Position numbers and translations under genes: made by a program. This document shows positions 25,699-34,714 of a stretch of 48,544 nucleotides of DNA, in pieces. Origin of the DNA: Sulfobacillus benefaciens (GTDB lineage: Bacteria > Bacillota > Sulfobacillia > Sulfobacillales > Sulfobacillaceae); NCBI GenBank assembly GCA_003023695.1, contig PXYW01000018.1:1-48544 (forward strand), given 5' to 3'. A model generated the notes under the pieces. It worked only from the letters and a program-made list of their open reading frames with translations. It was not told the origin of the DNA and searched no databases. Position 1 is the stretch's first letter. Every line of letters begins with the position of its first letter.

Positions 25699-27168
25699 CT
25701 ATCCCAATAACGGATCCGGGGTTTCATTCAGTAAATCCCGAATCAGTTGTTTTGCCGGCTCCTTGTCGTAACTATGATATAACGCTCCCGCCATACGGAC
25801 CGGGTCTCCAAAGAAAAATCGCTCATATAGTACTTGCCGATTGCCAAAGGTAGAGACAGCCGCATCCCACGCCAACCGAAAGAGCCGGGTGCGATCCAAT
25901 GCAGTGGTGTTCTTCGCTTGATAAAACCGATCAATATCAGTCCTGAGTTCGGGATTATTAAAATCTCTTTCCGACGGAATCGCCATCAATCCGCCGGCGG
26001 CCAACTGCTGCACAATCTCCACCAAACGCGGATATACTTTAGGGAATGTATTGCGGGCAATGTTCAAAGGCGTCCAGTCAGGAGTCATAATTCCCCATTT
26101 GTTTAATTTGGCATTAGCTTCACTGGCTACCAAAAAAGCCTTCATAGTTTCCAGCGCAATCACCACTTCCGCCACTTTTTCCTGCACGTGCTGGAACTGC
26201 TCAATGCCAATAGTGTCCACGATGAGACTTGTCACGCCCAGAATAAACTCGGCTTTCGCCATGTTTTTGACGATCACTTGATGCGTCATGTGTGGTGTGG
26301 CATCAGTGTCCGCATAAAGTTTGTTGCACCGGTCACCGTCTTCTAACACAAAGATCCGTTCCCAGGGCACCAGTACGTCATGAAACACCACCACAGCATC
26401 CATTTCTTCGAAACGGGATCCTAAGGGATGGTCAAAGTGAGACTTGCCATAATCAAAGGTTTCCCGGCAAATGAGCCGCAGCCCAGGGGTCGAAAGCGGC
26501 AATGCAAACGCAAACGCGTACGGGCGATCTTCCTCGGTGTTGCGTATCACTGTGGAGGGAAAAACCAGAATTTCATCAGCTAACGGCAAAGTGGCTAACA
26601 TGCGGGCTCCGCGGATAATGACGCCCTCTGAAGTTTTCTCCACCACACGGGCGGCCAAATAGGGATCCGCCTGCTGTGCTGCCGATACCCCCCGGTTAGC
26701 TTGGGGCAAAATCAAGGTATGTGTCAGGCACAAGTCATTTTCCCGCACATATTCGTAGTATTTGCGGATATTATCGCTATAGCGCGAATCTTCGGCGCCA
26801 AAAAAAGGGGCGGCAGCGGCAATCGCCATGAGTTCGCTATTGAGGTAATCGGGTGCGCGCCCCATCATCCCGTGAGCATAACGAGCCCAGTGCTGCATCA
26901 TGTTTCGCCGCCTAGCCAGATCTTCTTTGGTGTGCGGCTGCATAAAGGAGAGCCCCACCAAATTGCCGGTGGAAGGCGATTGGTACGTCATTTCCGGCTG
27001 CAATTGTGGATCATGCTGCATGTCATAAAGATGAGCCACGGACTTAGCAATATTGCGAAAAGCCGGATGTTCCGTAATTTTTCCTTCAACCTTCTCGCCG
27101 TCAATCCAAAGATCGCGTCGAGCCCCATCCAGGTCATTGAGATATTGTTGTCCGGTACGAATTCCCAT
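25699..27168 (-). CDS. hpaB: 4-hydroxyphenylacetate 3-monooxygenase, oxygenase component
   Basis: A 489-residue HpaB/HpaH-type flavin-dependent oxygenase with an acyl-CoA dehydrogenase-like fold: N-terminal RTGQQYLNDLDGARRDLWIDGEKVEG, DLCLTHTLILPQANRG, VPWERIFVLEDGD, and a C-terminal ALDRTRLFRLAWDAAVSTFGNRQVLYERFFFGDPVRMAGALY. It adds the second ring hydroxyl to 4-hydroxyphenylacetate using reduced flavin from HpaC. It lies in the operon between hpaE and hpaD. The start ATG (MGIRTGQQY) has AAGGAGG before it. Confidence 0.93.
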   Translation of the reverse strand: MGIRTGQQYLNDLDGARRDLWIDGEKVEGKITEHPAFRNIAKSVAHLYDMQHDPQLQPEMTYQSPSTGNLVGLSFMQPHTKEDLARRRNMMQHWARYAHGMMGRAPDYLNSELMAIAAAAPFFGAEDSRYSDNIRKYYEYVRENDLCLTHTLILPQANRGVSAAQQADPYLAARVVEKTSEGVIIRGARMLATLPLADEILVFPSTVIRNTEEDRPYAFAFALPLSTPGLRLICRETFDYGKSHFDHPLGSRFEEMDAVVVFHDVLVPWERIFVLEDGDRCNKLYADTDATPHMTHQVIVKNMAKAEFILGVTSLIVDTIGIEQFQHVQEKVAEVVIALETMKAFLVASEANAKLNKWGIMTPDWTPLNIARNTFPKVYPRLVEIVQQLAAGGLMAIPSERDFNNPELRTDIDRFYQAKNTTALDRTRLFRLAWDAAVSTFGNRQVLYERFFFGDPVRMAGALYHSYDKEPAKQLIRDLLNETPDPLLG

Positions 27169-27205
27169 AAAAAATCCTCCTTAGAGTGTTGATGTTACGG
27201 TTAAG

Positions 27206-28699
27206 TCAAGAGGCGCCAACCCGGGGAATGGGGTGGGTCCCCAAAGCCACGTGGACGGTTTTCCATTCGGTGTAAAAATCAAAACTATGCACACCGCCTT
27301 CACGCCCGATACCACTCCACTTGGACCCGCCAAACGGCGTCCGCAAATCTCGCACATTTTGTGAGTTCAGCCATACCATGCCAGATTCTACTGCTTGCGA
27401 CACCCGATTCGCCCGAGCCACGTCGCGTGTCCATACATAGGCGGCCAATCCGTAGCGTACCTGGTTGGCCATGGCCACGGCTTCTGCCTCATCGTGAAAC
27501 CGCAGCACGGCTAACACCGGGCCAAAGATTTCTTCCTGCGCAACCCTCATAGTGGGAAGAACCTTAGTTAACAACGTCGCTTCCAAGAAGTTGCCCTGCG
27601 GCCATTGCGCTGGTCGATTCCCTCCAACCGCTACCTGAAAACCTTCAGATTGAGCCAAGTCAATATAGCTTTTGACCCGTTGCCAATGCTCCTCATGAAT
27701 CAAAGGCCCTAGTTCAGTCGTTTCATCAAATGGGTCGCCCACCCGTATGCGGCGGATACGCTCCGCTAATGCGGCTTCAAAGCGATCGGCGATGCTGTCT
27801 TGGACCAACAATCGAGAACCCGCTGTGCAGCGTTCCCCATTTAGGGTAAACATGCCAAACAAGGTTGCATCTACAGCACGATCAAAATCTGCGTCTTCAA
27901 AAACAATTACAGGCGATTTCCCGCCCAATTCCATGGAAAACCTCTTTAAGTACTGAGCGCCGTTGCGCATGATTTCCTGACCCGTTGTGGTTTCCCCGGT
28001 GAACGAAATCAGCGGAACATTGGGATGGGAGACCAAGGCCGCCCCGGCCGACTCACCGAGTCCGTGGACCACATTAAACACCCCAGGAGGCAAATCGGCC
28101 TCCTGAATAATGCGGGTCAAACGTTCTGCAGTAATCGGCGACCACTCGGCGGGCTTTAGCACCGCCGTATCTCCGGATGCCAAGCACGGGGCAATCTTCC
28201 AGGTTTCCAGCATTAAGGGCGTGTTCCAGGGAGTAATCAAACCCGCCACCCCTACGGGCTGACGAATGGCGTAATTTTGAAAGTGAGGCGGGTTGGGAAA
28301 AGCCTCCCCGGTCATACGTGTCGCCATTTCGGCAAAGAAGCGAAAATTTTCTGCCGCACGTTCGATTTGGCCCAAGGTCTGTCGGATGGGAATGCCGGTA
28401 TCCAATGTTTCCAACGATGCCAGGGCCTCCCGGTCGCGCATCATGCCATCGGCAATACGATTCAAGTATCGGGCGCGGTCCCTGCCAGGCAAATCGCGCC
28501 ACACCGCTTGGAATGCTTCTCGGGCTGCGCGCGCTGCCTGATCCACCGCTGCTGCATCGCCTGACGCGACCTGGGTCAACGATTGATTGGTGGCAGGATC
28601 CCGATCATCAAACCAGGCATCGCTATGGTCGACAAATTCTCCATTGATAAAATGACGGATTTTATCAGGCACCAGTGCAAGGGTATCACTACGGGTCAT
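27206..28699 (-). CDS. hpaE: 5-carboxymethyl-2-hydroxymuconate semialdehyde dehydrogenase
   Basis: A 497-residue NAD-dependent aldehyde dehydrogenase. Motifs: TPWNTPLMLETWKIAPCLASGDTAVLKPAEWSP, the catalytic Glu in MELGGKSP and the catalytic Cys in NGERCTAGSRLLVQ, and EEIFGPVL. Context (hpaG overlap of four bases upstream, hpaB downstream) points to HpaE, oxidising the ring-cleavage semialdehyde to 5-carboxymethyl-2-hydroxymuconate. By sequence alone it could be another semialdehyde dehydrogenase; the operon decides the call. Confidence 0.88.
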   Translation of the reverse strand: MTRSDTLALVPDKIRHFINGEFVDHSDAWFDDRDPATNQSLTQVASGDAAAVDQAARAAREAFQAVWRDLPGRDRARYLNRIADGMMRDREALASLETLDTGIPIRQTLGQIERAAENFRFFAEMATRMTGEAFPNPPHFQNYAIRQPVGVAGLITPWNTPLMLETWKIAPCLASGDTAVLKPAEWSPITAERLTRIIQEADLPPGVFNVVHGLGESAGAALVSHPNVPLISFTGETTTGQEIMRNGAQYLKRFSMELGGKSPVIVFEDADFDRAVDATLFGMFTLNGERCTAGSRLLVQDSIADRFEAALAERIRRIRVGDPFDETTELGPLIHEEHWQRVKSYIDLAQSEGFQVAVGGNRPAQWPQGNFLEATLLTKVLPTMRVAQEEIFGPVLAVLRFHDEAEAVAMANQVRYGLAAYVWTRDVARANRVSQAVESGMVWLNSQNVRDLRTPFGGSKWSGIGREGGVHSFDFYTEWKTVHVALGTHPIPRVGAS

Positions 28700-29448
28700 G
28701 AATCTGACTCCTCCTTAACAACCAGGTTCGTTAAGACACCCAGATTTTCTACGCTGCATTCCATGAGGTCCCCAGGTACCACGGGCGAAATCCCATCGGG
28801 CGTGCCTGTGAGAATAACGTCACCGGGGGCCAAGGTCATAAACGCAGAGAGATAGGCAATAATGTCGGGAATGGAGTGAATGAGGTGCTCAGTGTTGCCT
28901 TGCTGTCGGACCACACCGTTGACACGGGTGGTAATGGACAAATGACCGGGATCTCCAATCTCATCTCTTGTCACTAAAACAGGACCTAGAGGGCAAAATG
29001 TATCAAATCCCTTTGCTCTAACTGGAGGACGAAAGGTATTGCGGATATAGTCACGGCACGTGAAATCATTGGCAATGGTATATCCCAAAACATATTCGAG
29101 GGCGTGCTCTGGTGATACCTGCCGACACTCCCGGCCGATGACCACGGCCACCTCAGTTTCATAATGGCAATGGGTGGCTAAAGCGGGATATTTCACTGGA
29201 GACTGATGTCCGGTCACCGATGACGTGGGTTTAAAAAACAGCGCTGGTTCAGGAGGCTCCTCCAGTCCCAATTCCGCCGCGTGTCCTCCATAATTCAAGG
29301 CTAGGCCTATAATGTTGCGCGGCTCCACGGGAGCCAGCCAATGAACCTGATCCCACTCAAGACGCCTGTGGTCGGGAGTCACCAGCACATTGTCGATGAC
29401 CTGAGCCGACTGAATACGCCCCTCGGCAAAAAATCGCGCTAACCGCAT
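28696..29448 (-). CDS. hpaG: HpaG-like 2-hydroxyhepta-2,4-dienedioate isomerase/decarboxylase (FAH family)
   Basis: A 250-residue fumarylacetoacetate hydrolase-family protein. GLALNYGGHAAELG, PALFFKPTSSVTG, HYETEVAVVIGRE (metal-binding Glu-x-Glu), GYTIANDFTCRD and GDVILTGTPDGIS are all family landmarks. In the homoprotocatechuate route HpaG decarboxylates 5-oxopent-3-ene-1,2,5-tricarboxylate and isomerises the product. It is a single FAH domain; the E. coli enzyme has two. Its start overlaps the dapA-like stop (TTAATG). Confidence 0.88.
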   Translation of the reverse strand: MRLARFFAEGRIQSAQVIDNVLVTPDHRRLEWDQVHWLAPVEPRNIIGLALNYGGHAAELGLEEPPEPALFFKPTSSVTGHQSPVKYPALATHCHYETEVAVVIGRECRQVSPEHALEYVLGYTIANDFTCRDYIRNTFRPPVRAKGFDTFCPLGPVLVTRDEIGDPGHLSITTRVNGVVRQQGNTEHLIHSIPDIIAYLSAFMTLAPGDVILTGTPDGISPVVPGDLMECSVENLGVLTNLVVKEESDS

Positions 29449-30365
29449 TAATCCCTCCCTCCTTCTTGCGGTAATACTCCATATTGCCGCAACACTTTTT
29501 CCAGTCCTTGATAATGTTCCTGAGAAATCGGCGTCAGTGGCAGTCGAAGGTGCGGACGAATCTTACCCATCATTCCCAAAGCCGCCTTGAGAGGGCCGGG
29601 ATTGGTTTCCCAAAATAGAGCATCATTTAATGCGTAAAGATAATAGTGAAGTTCCCGGGCCTTTTCCCATTCGCCTTGAACGACCAAATTGTATAAATCT
29701 GCCACCTGACGGGGCAAAATGTTAGCGGTGGCGCTGATGTGACCCGCTCCCCCTAAGGTCAGCATGGGATAGCATAAGGCTTCAATGCCGGAATAAACCA
29801 GAAAGCCCCGACCCATAAGATGTAACACTTTGGTTACTTGCTCGAAATCACGGTTGGATTCTTTAATCCCAATGACGTTGTCGGCCACTTGGCAAATTCG
29901 CTTCACAGTGGATGGCTCGATGTTGGTAGCAGTGCGCCCAGGGATATTGTAAATCACCACAGGTAAACTGGTAGACCGGGCTACCGTAGTAAAGTATTGA
30001 TAGAGACCTTCTTGCGAAGGACGGTTGTAATACGGAACAATAACCAATACCGCGTCGGCGCCCGCTATCTCTGCACTATGCGTCAGGCGCAGGGTTTCGT
30101 CTAAATTCGTGCTGCCGCTTCCCAATAGCACCGGTACCCGTCCAGCCACGGTGGCCACCGTAGTACGAAAGATAGCTTCGCGCTCGTCCAAGGTCAAAGA
30201 GCTTGGCTCCCCCGTCGTTCCGGTCACTGAAATACCGTGACTGCCTTCATGAATTTGCCAATTTATCAGATTCTTAAGGGTGTCATGATCGACTTGATTA
30301 GCGTCGGTAAACGGCGTAACCACCGGGGTAATGGAACCGCGTAAACGTTCCTGGATGGGTTTCAT
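29448..30365 (-). CDS. DapA family lyase (dihydrodipicolinate synthase-like)
   Basis: A 305-residue class I aldolase of the DapA/N-acetylneuraminate lyase family. Visible residues: SVTGTTGEPSSLT, Tyr140 (YNIPGRTATN) and the Schiff-base Lys168 (GIKESN). The name by similarity is 4-hydroxy-tetrahydrodipicolinate synthase, but its place inside an aromatic degradation operon, where no HpaI aldolase is found, suggests it may cleave or build a pathway 2-oxoacid such as 2,4-dihydroxyhept-2-enedioate. ATG at 30365 with AGGAG upstream; a longer frame from 30386 has no better site. Lies 36 bases after the regulator gene. Confidence 0.82.
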   Translation of the reverse strand: MKPIQERLRGSITPVVTPFTDANQVDHDTLKNLINWQIHEGSHGISVTGTTGEPSSLTLDEREAIFRTTVATVAGRVPVLLGSGSTNLDETLRLTHSAEIAGADAVLVIVPYYNRPSQEGLYQYFTTVARSTSLPVVIYNIPGRTATNIEPSTVKRICQVADNVIGIKESNRDFEQVTKVLHLMGRGFLVYSGIEALCYPMLTLGGAGHISATANILPRQVADLYNLVVQGEWEKARELHYYLYALNDALFWETNPGPLKAALGMMGKIRPHLRLPLTPISQEHYQGLEKVLRQYGVLPQEGGRD

Positions 30366-30401
30366 CTCTGTCACTCCTCTTAGCATATGTGGTGCTGCAT
30401 C

Positions 30402-31067
30402 TTACTCCCTAGCCACCGCCGACAGTTTGCGCTGCCTGCGATGCGCCCGATAGGATTCCAAGGTCTGTAGCTGATGATCCTCTACAAGATGCTCAAGCAC
30501 TTCTGTGGGAGCCTTCTCCACCAGCGACTGCAAAATTTGGTAATGTTCTTGTAAAGAAGCCCGAGCGCGTTCGGGAACCAAAGTAAACATATTGGAGCGA
30601 ACCCGGTCCAGTTTTGCCGCACATGCGGTAATCTGTTCTACCAGATAGCGGTTGGGGCAACGCCGCCGGATCGTCTGATGGAATTGACGGTTTAGCTCCC
30701 CATATGTCCTCAAGTCTGCACGATCCAGCGCTTCGTCCATGCGCTGTGCCACTGTACGCAATATTTCGTAGTCTTCGGGGGTCAAATACGGCGCCGCGAG
30801 CGCTGTCGCCCACCCCTCCAATCGCGCCTCTACCGTCAAGACTTCTTCGTAGGTCCGTTCATCAATGCGGCTGACTTGGGCGCCGACATTGGGTTGGAAA
30901 TCCACCAAATCTTCCGCTTCCAAACGACGAATCGCTTCTCGGACCGGAATCGGACTGATACCGAATTCGCGGGCCAAGGCATCAATGACCAAACGATAAC
31001 CTGCGACAAACTCTCCAGATAAAATGCGGTGCCGTAATTCTTGATAGACTTCGTCGGTCTTTGACAC
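30402..31067 (-). CDS. GntR family transcriptional regulator, FCD subfamily
   Basis: A 221-residue GntR regulator: N-terminal winged helix (YQELRHRILSGEFVAGYRL...FGISPIPVREAIRRLEAEDLV, residues ~8-55) and C-terminal FCD domain (NRQFHQTIRRRCPN) whose Asp/His residues usually bind a metal and carboxylate ligands. It is the first gene of the hpa-kor operon and its own promoter spacer contains the palindrome ATCATATATGAT, which suggests autoregulation. A matching TCATATATGA lies at the liv promoter, so it probably controls aromatic-acid uptake too. GTG start. Confidence 0.9.
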   Translation of the reverse strand: MSKTDEVYQELRHRILSGEFVAGYRLVIDALAREFGISPIPVREAIRRLEAEDLVDFQPNVGAQVSRIDERTYEEVLTVEARLEGWATALAAPYLTPEDYEILRTVAQRMDEALDRADLRTYGELNRQFHQTIRRRCPNRYLVEQITACAAKLDRVRSNMFTLVPERARASLQEHYQILQSLVEKAPTEVLEHLVEDHQLQTLESYRAHRRQRKLSAVARE

Positions 31068-31202
31068 AGGGCATAAACTCCTTTAATCAAAAGATTTTCA
31101 TCCCTCAGTGAGTGGACGGAGAACGATGAAGTTCTCCTCTTAACAATACTACGCGGACTGTCTCCGACGGCACCGTACCAGGATCCTTTCCCGCTTAATA
31201 AA

Positions 31203-31232
31203 ATATTACATCATATATGATAAGATATGCAA
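31203..31232 (-). promoter_or_regulatory. Promoter of the gntR-hpa-kor operon
   Basis: TTGCAT (31232-31227), 18-base spacer, TAATAT (31208-31203) on the minus strand. The operator palindrome fills most of the spacer. Confidence 0.65.
31210..31221. promoter_or_regulatory. Palindromic operator ATCATATATGAT
   Basis: A perfect 12-bp palindrome between the -35 and -10 elements of the regulator's promoter. The core TCATATATGA recurs at 36089-36098 in the liv promoter, the expected pattern for a GntR-type operator. Confidence 0.6.
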
Positions 31233-31267
31233 CTATGAAAATTAGATATTTCCACCCCGGCAACACA

Positions 31268-31969
31268 CTACCCGATAGCCAAGTATCCTTCTGAAAGGGC
31301 ATGATGGGCCTCACGGGAGGACCCCGAAAACACTATGTGCCCATGAACCATAATGTAGGCCCTCGACGCCAGTGCTAGCGCTTGCGAGACGTTCTGCTCC
31401 ACCATTAATATGGTTAAACCACTCTCTTTAAGACGGGATAAAGCCTCAAAGACCTCTTTCACAATCACCGGCGCTAATCCCAAGCTAGGTTCATCGAGCA
31501 GCAAGATTTCGGGTTTTGCCATCATTGCGCGGCCAATGGCCACCATTTGCTGCTCTCCGCCAGATAGCCATCCAGCCTTGCGATGACGGTGTTTTAACAA
31601 ACCGGGAAACAGATCCATAACCTCCGCCACGTCTTGTGCAAGCCCACCTCGTCTACGCCTATGGAAGGCGCCCAATTGCAAATTGTCTTCCACCGTAAGA
31701 TGCGAAAATATTTGGCGACGTTCAGGTACTAGAGCCAATCCATAATGAATCCTACGGTGGATGGGAACCCGTGTGATCTCTTGGCCTTGGACGATGACGT
31801 GACCGGCGGGAGACGGATAGAGGCCCATCACGGTACCCAATAACGTCGATTTTCCTGCGCCGTTAGGACCCAAAAGGGCAACGACCTCGCCCTTGGCAAC
31901 GCTCAGCGAGCACCCATTTAAGACTTGGACACGGCCTCGCCGGGTTGTCAACTCCACTAATTCCAACAC
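31268..31969 (-). CDS. livF: Branched-chain amino acid-type ABC transporter ATPase (LivF)
   Basis: A LivF-type ATP-binding protein with Walker A GPNGAGKSTLLG, signature LSGGEQQMVAIGRAMM, Walker B EILLLDEPSLGL and switch MVEQNV. It pairs with LivG to power the importer whose permeases and binding protein lie just upstream. The start is uncertain: GTG at 31969 follows GGGAGGG by nine bases, while ATG at 31978 directly abuts that site and ATG at 31990 lacks one. It is the last gene of the liv unit. The linkage with hpa genes suggests an aromatic acid rather than a branched-chain amino acid as cargo. Confidence 0.88.
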   Translation of the reverse strand: MLELVELTTRRGRVQVLNGCSLSVAKGEVVALLGPNGAGKSTLLGTVMGLYPSPAGHVIVQGQEITRVPIHRRIHYGLALVPERRQIFSHLTVEDNLQLGAFHRRRRGGLAQDVAEVMDLFPGLLKHRHRKAGWLSGGEQQMVAIGRAMMAKPEILLLDEPSLGLAPVIVKEVFEALSRLKESGLTILMVEQNVSQALALASRAYIMVHGHIVFSGSSREAHHALSEGYLAIG

Positions 31970-32001
31970 GCTGCTCATCCCTCCCGACATTTTCCAAAAC
32001 G

Positions 32002-32784
32002 CTACAGCAAGCCCGTCGTTTCAATTCCCATATCCTCTTCACCAAGGTATACCCGCATCACCGTGTCATCGCGCTGAATCACCTCAGGACGGTCATTGGC
32101 TACGACCTGTCCTTCTGCCAATACCACGACCCTATCCGCAACCGACAACACGCTAGGCAAATGATGTTCCACCAACAAAACAGTTCGTTGCGCAGCCCGC
32201 ATTGAACGCACCAGTTCCAACACCACTTGGGATTCCTGGGTAGTAAGCCCTGACAACGGCTCATCCAACAACACAACCTTCGGGTTCAACATTAAGGCGC
32301 GATAAATTTCCAACAATCGCTGATGGCCAAACGACAAATCCCCCGCCAGCTTATGCCCTTCCTCACGTAATAGGCTTTGATTCAATTCAGCCGCAGCACG
32401 AATCTTGGCATCGATTTCGAAGCGTCGCACAGTAGGTAACCGAAAGGCAGCCCATGTCAAAATTGGCCGTTTAGGAGCTATACCGGCCGCAATCAGATTA
32501 TCCATTACGCTAATTTGCTGAAACACTTGTGGGGTCTGCAAAGTTCGCTGAATTCCCGCGAGCGCAATTCGTTCGCTTGGCCATCCGGTGATGTCCTTAC
32601 CCTCAAGATGCACGCTGCCGGAGTTTACCGAAACCAATCCCATAATGGCATTAAACAACGTCGTCTTGCCGGCCCCATTGGGTCCGATGATCCCAACCAC
32701 CTCACCTGGCATTGCCTCAAACGAAACCGCGGACAATGCACTGACTCCACCAAAAACTACCGAGAGACCCTCAATAGACAGCAT
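32002..32784 (-). CDS. livG: Branched-chain amino acid-type ABC transporter ATPase (LivG)
   Basis: LivG-type ATPase: Walker A IIGPNGAGKTTLFNAIMG, signature LSFGHQRLLEIYRALM (a LivG-type variant of LSGGQ), Walker B KVVLLDEPLSGL and VEHHLPSVLSVADRVVVLAEGQ. Start ATG at 32784 has AAGGAG eight bases upstream; an ATG three codons earlier is only three bases from it. Works with LivF as the nucleotide-binding pair. Confidence 0.9.
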   Translation of the reverse strand: MLSIEGLSVVFGGVSALSAVSFEAMPGEVVGIIGPNGAGKTTLFNAIMGLVSVNSGSVHLEGKDITGWPSERIALAGIQRTLQTPQVFQQISVMDNLIAAGIAPKRPILTWAAFRLPTVRRFEIDAKIRAAAELNQSLLREEGHKLAGDLSFGHQRLLEIYRALMLNPKVVLLDEPLSGLTTQESQVVLELVRSMRAAQRTVLLVEHHLPSVLSVADRVVVLAEGQVVANDRPEVIQRDDTVMRVYLGEEDMGIETTGLL

Positions 32785-32798
32785 GCCATCCACTCCTT

Positions 32799-33671
32799 CT
32801 ATACCCGATGCTGCGCATGGGATCCCATCAACCCTTGCGGTCTCACCAACAGCACTAGAAACAGAACGGCGTAGGCAATGCCATCAGCCCAGGTACTCGA
32901 CACGTATCCCGCCGCCACGCTTTGAACCAGGCCTAGCACCAACCCGCCCAGAGCAGCACCGGGCAAACTGTCGATGCCGCCGATAATGGCACCCACAAAC
33001 CCACTGAGTCCTAGGTCTAGTCCCATATTGGCATTGGCAGTCGTAATGGGCGCCAATAACGCCCCACCTACGGCACCGATGATCGCCGCTGAAATCCAGG
33101 TATATAGACTGAATTTTAAAGGATCCATACCAAAAAGTTGGGCAGCCTGTGGATTATCCATAGCCGCCTCCATGCCGCGCCCCAGATACGTTCGCTCCAA
33201 AAACAGATACAACGCCAGGGCTACTACTGCTGCTCCCAGCAGGACCCACAGGTTTTGCACGCTTAAAACAGCTCCAATGAGATGAATGCTGCCATTCCCG
33301 CTCAAAGGATTCACCGCCACCGGATTCACTCCCCATAGCAATGTCGCAATCCCGCGCAATGCCGTATCTAAGCCCAAAGTGATAAAAATTAGAGTTAACG
33401 GGGCTGAATGACGAGCTGGATGCATCACAATTCGAGAGATTCCTGCGCCGACCACTGCCGCCACGGCTACCGCTGCAATCAATGCCGGAATCAGGGGCCA
33501 TCCCTGTTGTTGAAACATCCACAAAGACATCGCCCCAATCATGGCAAACTCACCTTGGGCAAAATTGATGATGCCGGTTTCCTTGTAAATCAACGAATAT
33601 CCCATGGCGATAAGCGCGTATACGCTCCCAGTCCCCACCCCGCTGACCACAAATTGCCATAGAAGCGACAC
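32799..33671 (-). CDS. livH: Branched-chain amino acid-type ABC transporter permease (LivH)
   Basis: A 290-residue permease of the LivH type with seven or eight hydrophobic segments. The N-terminal GSVYALIAMGYSLIYKETGIINFAQGEFAMIGA and the C-terminal GFVGAIIGGIDSLPGAALGGLVLGL are family signatures. GTG start with GGAGG eight bases upstream. It forms the membrane channel with LivM. Confidence 0.92.
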   Translation of the reverse strand: MSLLWQFVVSGVGTGSVYALIAMGYSLIYKETGIINFAQGEFAMIGAMSLWMFQQQGWPLIPALIAAVAVAAVVGAGISRIVMHPARHSAPLTLIFITLGLDTALRGIATLLWGVNPVAVNPLSGNGSIHLIGAVLSVQNLWVLLGAAVVALALYLFLERTYLGRGMEAAMDNPQAAQLFGMDPLKFSLYTWISAAIIGAVGGALLAPITTANANMGLDLGLSGFVGAIIGGIDSLPGAALGGLVLGLVQSVAAGYVSSTWADGIAYAVLFLVLLVRPQGLMGSHAQHRV

Positions 33672-33694
33672 TCTCTTAACCTCCCTGAGCTATC

Positions 33695-34714
33695 CTAATC
33701 TGATACGGCCGACGGAGGGCTGACCACTGACGATTGCCGATAGCGCCCTTTCCATGCCGTAATAAGTCCATTGGGCCAAAACATCATAACCACCACAAGG
33801 ATAAGACCATACACTGTCAATTCCAGCGCACCGCCAGCAGCCGGTGAAATCATTTGCCCCACCGTGTTCAACCCTTGGCCCAGAAGTTGTACCACGCCCA
33901 CACCCACCACTGCACCATAGACACTACGCATACCGCCGACCACGGCCATTAGCACTAGATTAATCGACAGCGTAAAGGTAAAGACCGTGGGGTCGATGTA
34001 CCCGATCCAACTCGCGTAGACGCCTCCCGCCAGCGCAGCTAAAATGGCGGATACCACGAACATCTCCCGTTTTACTTGATCCGGATTGAGGCCCATCAAC
34101 TTCGTGGCTACCTCACTGGAACGGACGGCTTCTAGCAAGCTACCGGACTCCGAGTGCACCATCCGCGTCGCATACCAAGCCGCCAGTGCCACCAAAATCC
34201 ATACGAACCAGTAGTAGTCCGTGTTGCTAAAGCTCACCCCAAGAGAAAAATTTCCAATGCCAGTTAAGCCTGAGTTGCCCCCAGTAATGGACAGCGCTTG
34301 AAACGCCACATTGGCAATCATTCCAAATGCCAACGTAGCTAATGCCAGGTAATGGGTCTGCAGCTTAAGAACCAGCTTACCCAACAACCAAGCCACCACA
34401 CCGGCAATCAGCATGCCTGCAAGAAGTCCCAACCATGGTGAGAACTGATATTGGGTCGTGATGATCCCCACAGAGTAGGCGCCGATGCCAAAAAATCCCG
34501 CTTGTCCTAACGACACCTGGCCGGCATAGCCCATAAACAAGTTCATACCGATTACCGTCAACGCATAAAGCCCCACGACCGTCAATTCGCTAACCCAACT
34601 AGGGCCCAGCAACAAGCCCCCCAGGATCGCAATGATCAAGAGGGCCAGTGCTTGTAAACTCGGCCAACGCCACCAAGAGAGGGGGCCTTCTTTTGTCCTA
34701 GGATTAGTTGCCAT
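33695..34714 (-). CDS. livM: Branched-chain amino acid-type ABC transporter permease (LivM)
   Basis: A 339-residue LivM-type permease with hydrophobic helices and the signatures NLFMGYAGQVSLGQAGFFGIGAY and LNPDQVKREMFVVSAILAALAGGVYA. Its first codons overlap the end of livK by 11 bases, so translation is coupled. The C-terminal WPNGLITAWKGR is typical of the family. Confidence 0.92.
   Translation of the reverse strand: MATNPRTKEGPLSWWRWPSLQALALLIIAILGGLLLGPSWVSELTVVGLYALTVIGMNLFMGYAGQVSLGQAGFFGIGAYSVGIITTQYQFSPWLGLLAGMLIAGVVAWLLGKLVLKLQTHYLALATLAFGMIANVAFQALSITGGNSGLTGIGNFSLGVSFSNTDYYWFVWILVALAAWYATRMVHSESGSLLEAVRSSEVATKLMGLNPDQVKREMFVVSAILAALAGGVYASWIGYIDPTVFTFTLSINLVLMAVVGGMRSVYGAVVGVGVVQLLGQGLNTVGQMISPAAGGALELTVYGLILVVVMMFWPNGLITAWKGRYRQSSVVSPPSAVSD

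Noticed and set aside
29448..30365. Lysine-pathway dapA
   Set aside because: Residues fit DHDPS, but the gene is inside an aromatic catabolic operon with no other lysine genes; the family name is kept without the symbol.
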